The notes beneath the pieces are model-generated. The model saw nothing but the letters and a program-made list of their open reading frames with translations. It made no database searches and was not told the origin of the DNA. 64,000 bases of DNA from Phytobacter palmae (lineage in GTDB: Bacteria; Pseudomonadota; Gammaproteobacteria; Enterobacterales; Enterobacteriaceae). Made by a program: the position numbers and the translations under genes. Each line of letters begins with the position of its first letter. Position 1 is the stretch's first letter. Shown here one piece after another: positions 63,573-64,000 of this stretch. Location of the stretch: assembly GCA_900112785.1 (NCBI GenBank), contig FONB01000004.1, positions 186,488 to 250,487 of the forward strand, given 5' to 3'.

Positions 63573-64000
63573 ATGAAAACGACTTTCAAGCCGTTGCTGG
63601 CCGCGTTGTGCCTGTCCACCGTGTCACTGTTATCTGTATCCGCTGTTAATGCACAGACGATTAAAGCTGCCGATGTGCATCCGGAAGGCTATCCCAATAT
63701 TGTTGCTGTGCAGAACATGGGGGAAAAACTCAAACAACAAACAGACGGCAAGCTGGAGATTAAAGTCTTTCCTGGCGGCGTCCTGGGCGATGAAAAACAG
63801 ATGATCGAGCAGGCGCAAATGGGCGCAATCGATATGATTCGCGTCTCAATGGCACCCGTTGCCGCCATTCTCCCGGATATTGAGGTGTTCACCCTGCCGT
63901 ATGTGTTTCGTGATGAAGACCATATGCATAAAGTCATTGATGGCGATATCGGTAAAGAGATCGGCGATAAGCTGACCGCCAATCCAAAATCGAGGCTGGT
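63573..64000 (+). CDS. TRAP transporter substrate-binding protein DctP (3' end outside window)
   Basis: 142 codons visible. Signal peptide of about 28 residues (ALCLSTVSLLSVSAVNA/QT), then the DctP fold: IKAADVHPEGYPNIVAVQNM, KVFPGGVLGDEKQMIEQAQMGAIDM. Periplasmic receptor for a carboxylate or sugar acid working with DctQM, whose genes are expected downstream. CTGGAGAAG precedes the ATG. Confidence 0.9.
   Translation, partial: MKTTFKPLLAALCLSTVSLLSVSAVNAQTIKAADVHPEGYPNIVAVQNMGEKLKQQTDGKLEIKVFPGGVLGDEKQMIEQAQMGAIDMIRVSMAPVAAILPDIEVFTLPYVFRDEDHMHKVIDGDIGKEIGDKLTANPKSRL

Noticed and set aside
1-64000. CRISPR arrays, tRNA or rRNA genes, insertion sequences, prophage
   Set aside because: I looked for regular short repeats, cloverleaf-type inverted arms, rRNA cores, transposase motifs and integrase genes and found none I could support.

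Overview
The window is chromosomal DNA from a member of the Enterobacteriaceae. Two long blocks keep Escherichia coli gene content and order: gorA-rlmJ-prlC-rsmJ-uspA-uspB-pitA-yhiN (12.4-24.3 kb) and nikRED CBA-yhhT-yhhS-dcrB-yhhQ-tusA (52.2-63.4 kb). Protein matches, REP-like and ERIC-like palindromes and Shine-Dalgarno usage all fit an Enterobacter/Kosakonia/Citrobacter-type genome; I cannot fix the genus. I see no rRNA, tRNA, insertion sequence, phage or CRISPR array. Compared with the E. coli order, dtpB and acpT are missing. Accessory genes sit between the backbone genes: an acid phosphatase, the bluFR cluster, idn, a sigma-54 catabolic operon, padC and a TRAP transporter gene.

Layout. 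0-8 kb: a TauE/SafE permease cut by the window edge, a GNAT protein, the agmatine-to-putrescine genes aguA/aguB with a divergent LysR regulator, a lone two-domain fimbrial-type adhesin, a class I glutamine amidotransferase, and a MarR-GNAT fusion with its own operator. 8-12.3 kb: a chemoreceptor with a FliA-type promoter, a methyltransferase, and a WYL regulator/VOC pair. 12.4-24.3 kb: the gorA-to-yhiN backbone, with a PAP2-type acid phosphatase and a small membrane protein inserted between rlmJ and prlC.

24.4-30.6 kb is the most unusual part. The blue-light receptor bluF and its MerR-like partner bluR are flanked on both sides by genes for small connector-type proteins (YcgZ/YmgA/YmgB families). 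One YcgZ-YmgA-YmgB set lies to the left. A second, divergent set lies to the right, together with three more small proteins of similar helical type and a 28-codon candidate. E. coli has a single four-gene ycgZ-ymgABC operon. Paired TGTACA motifs lie only upstream of ycgZ/bluF and of bluR.

30.8-41.9 kb: a ParD-like protein translationally coupled to a second methionine aminopeptidase, an iron-type alcohol dehydrogenase, a membrane metallophosphoesterase, the complete L-idonate system (idnK / idnD-idnO-idnT-idnR) with an IdnR/GntR-type operator and a CRP site, and a second chemoreceptor. 41.9-50 kb: a PrpR-type sigma-54 activator, with GAFTNA instead of GAFTGA, beside a four-gene catabolic operon (2-hydroxyacid dehydrogenase, RraA-like aldolase, DASS transporter, metallo-amidohydrolase). 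That operon has a near-consensus -24/-12 promoter and palindromes about 130-160 bp upstream. A stand-alone LysR DNA-binding domain and an AEC transporter gene follow. 50-64 kb: an SDR and a divergent HcxA/GldA-like dehydrogenase, nikABCDE-nikR with a perfect NikR operator, a LysR/padC phenolic-acid decarboxylase pair with a perfect 15-bp inverted repeat, then yhhT, yhhS, dcrB, yhhQ (preceded by a preQ1-I-like riboswitch), tusA and the start of a TRAP transporter operon.
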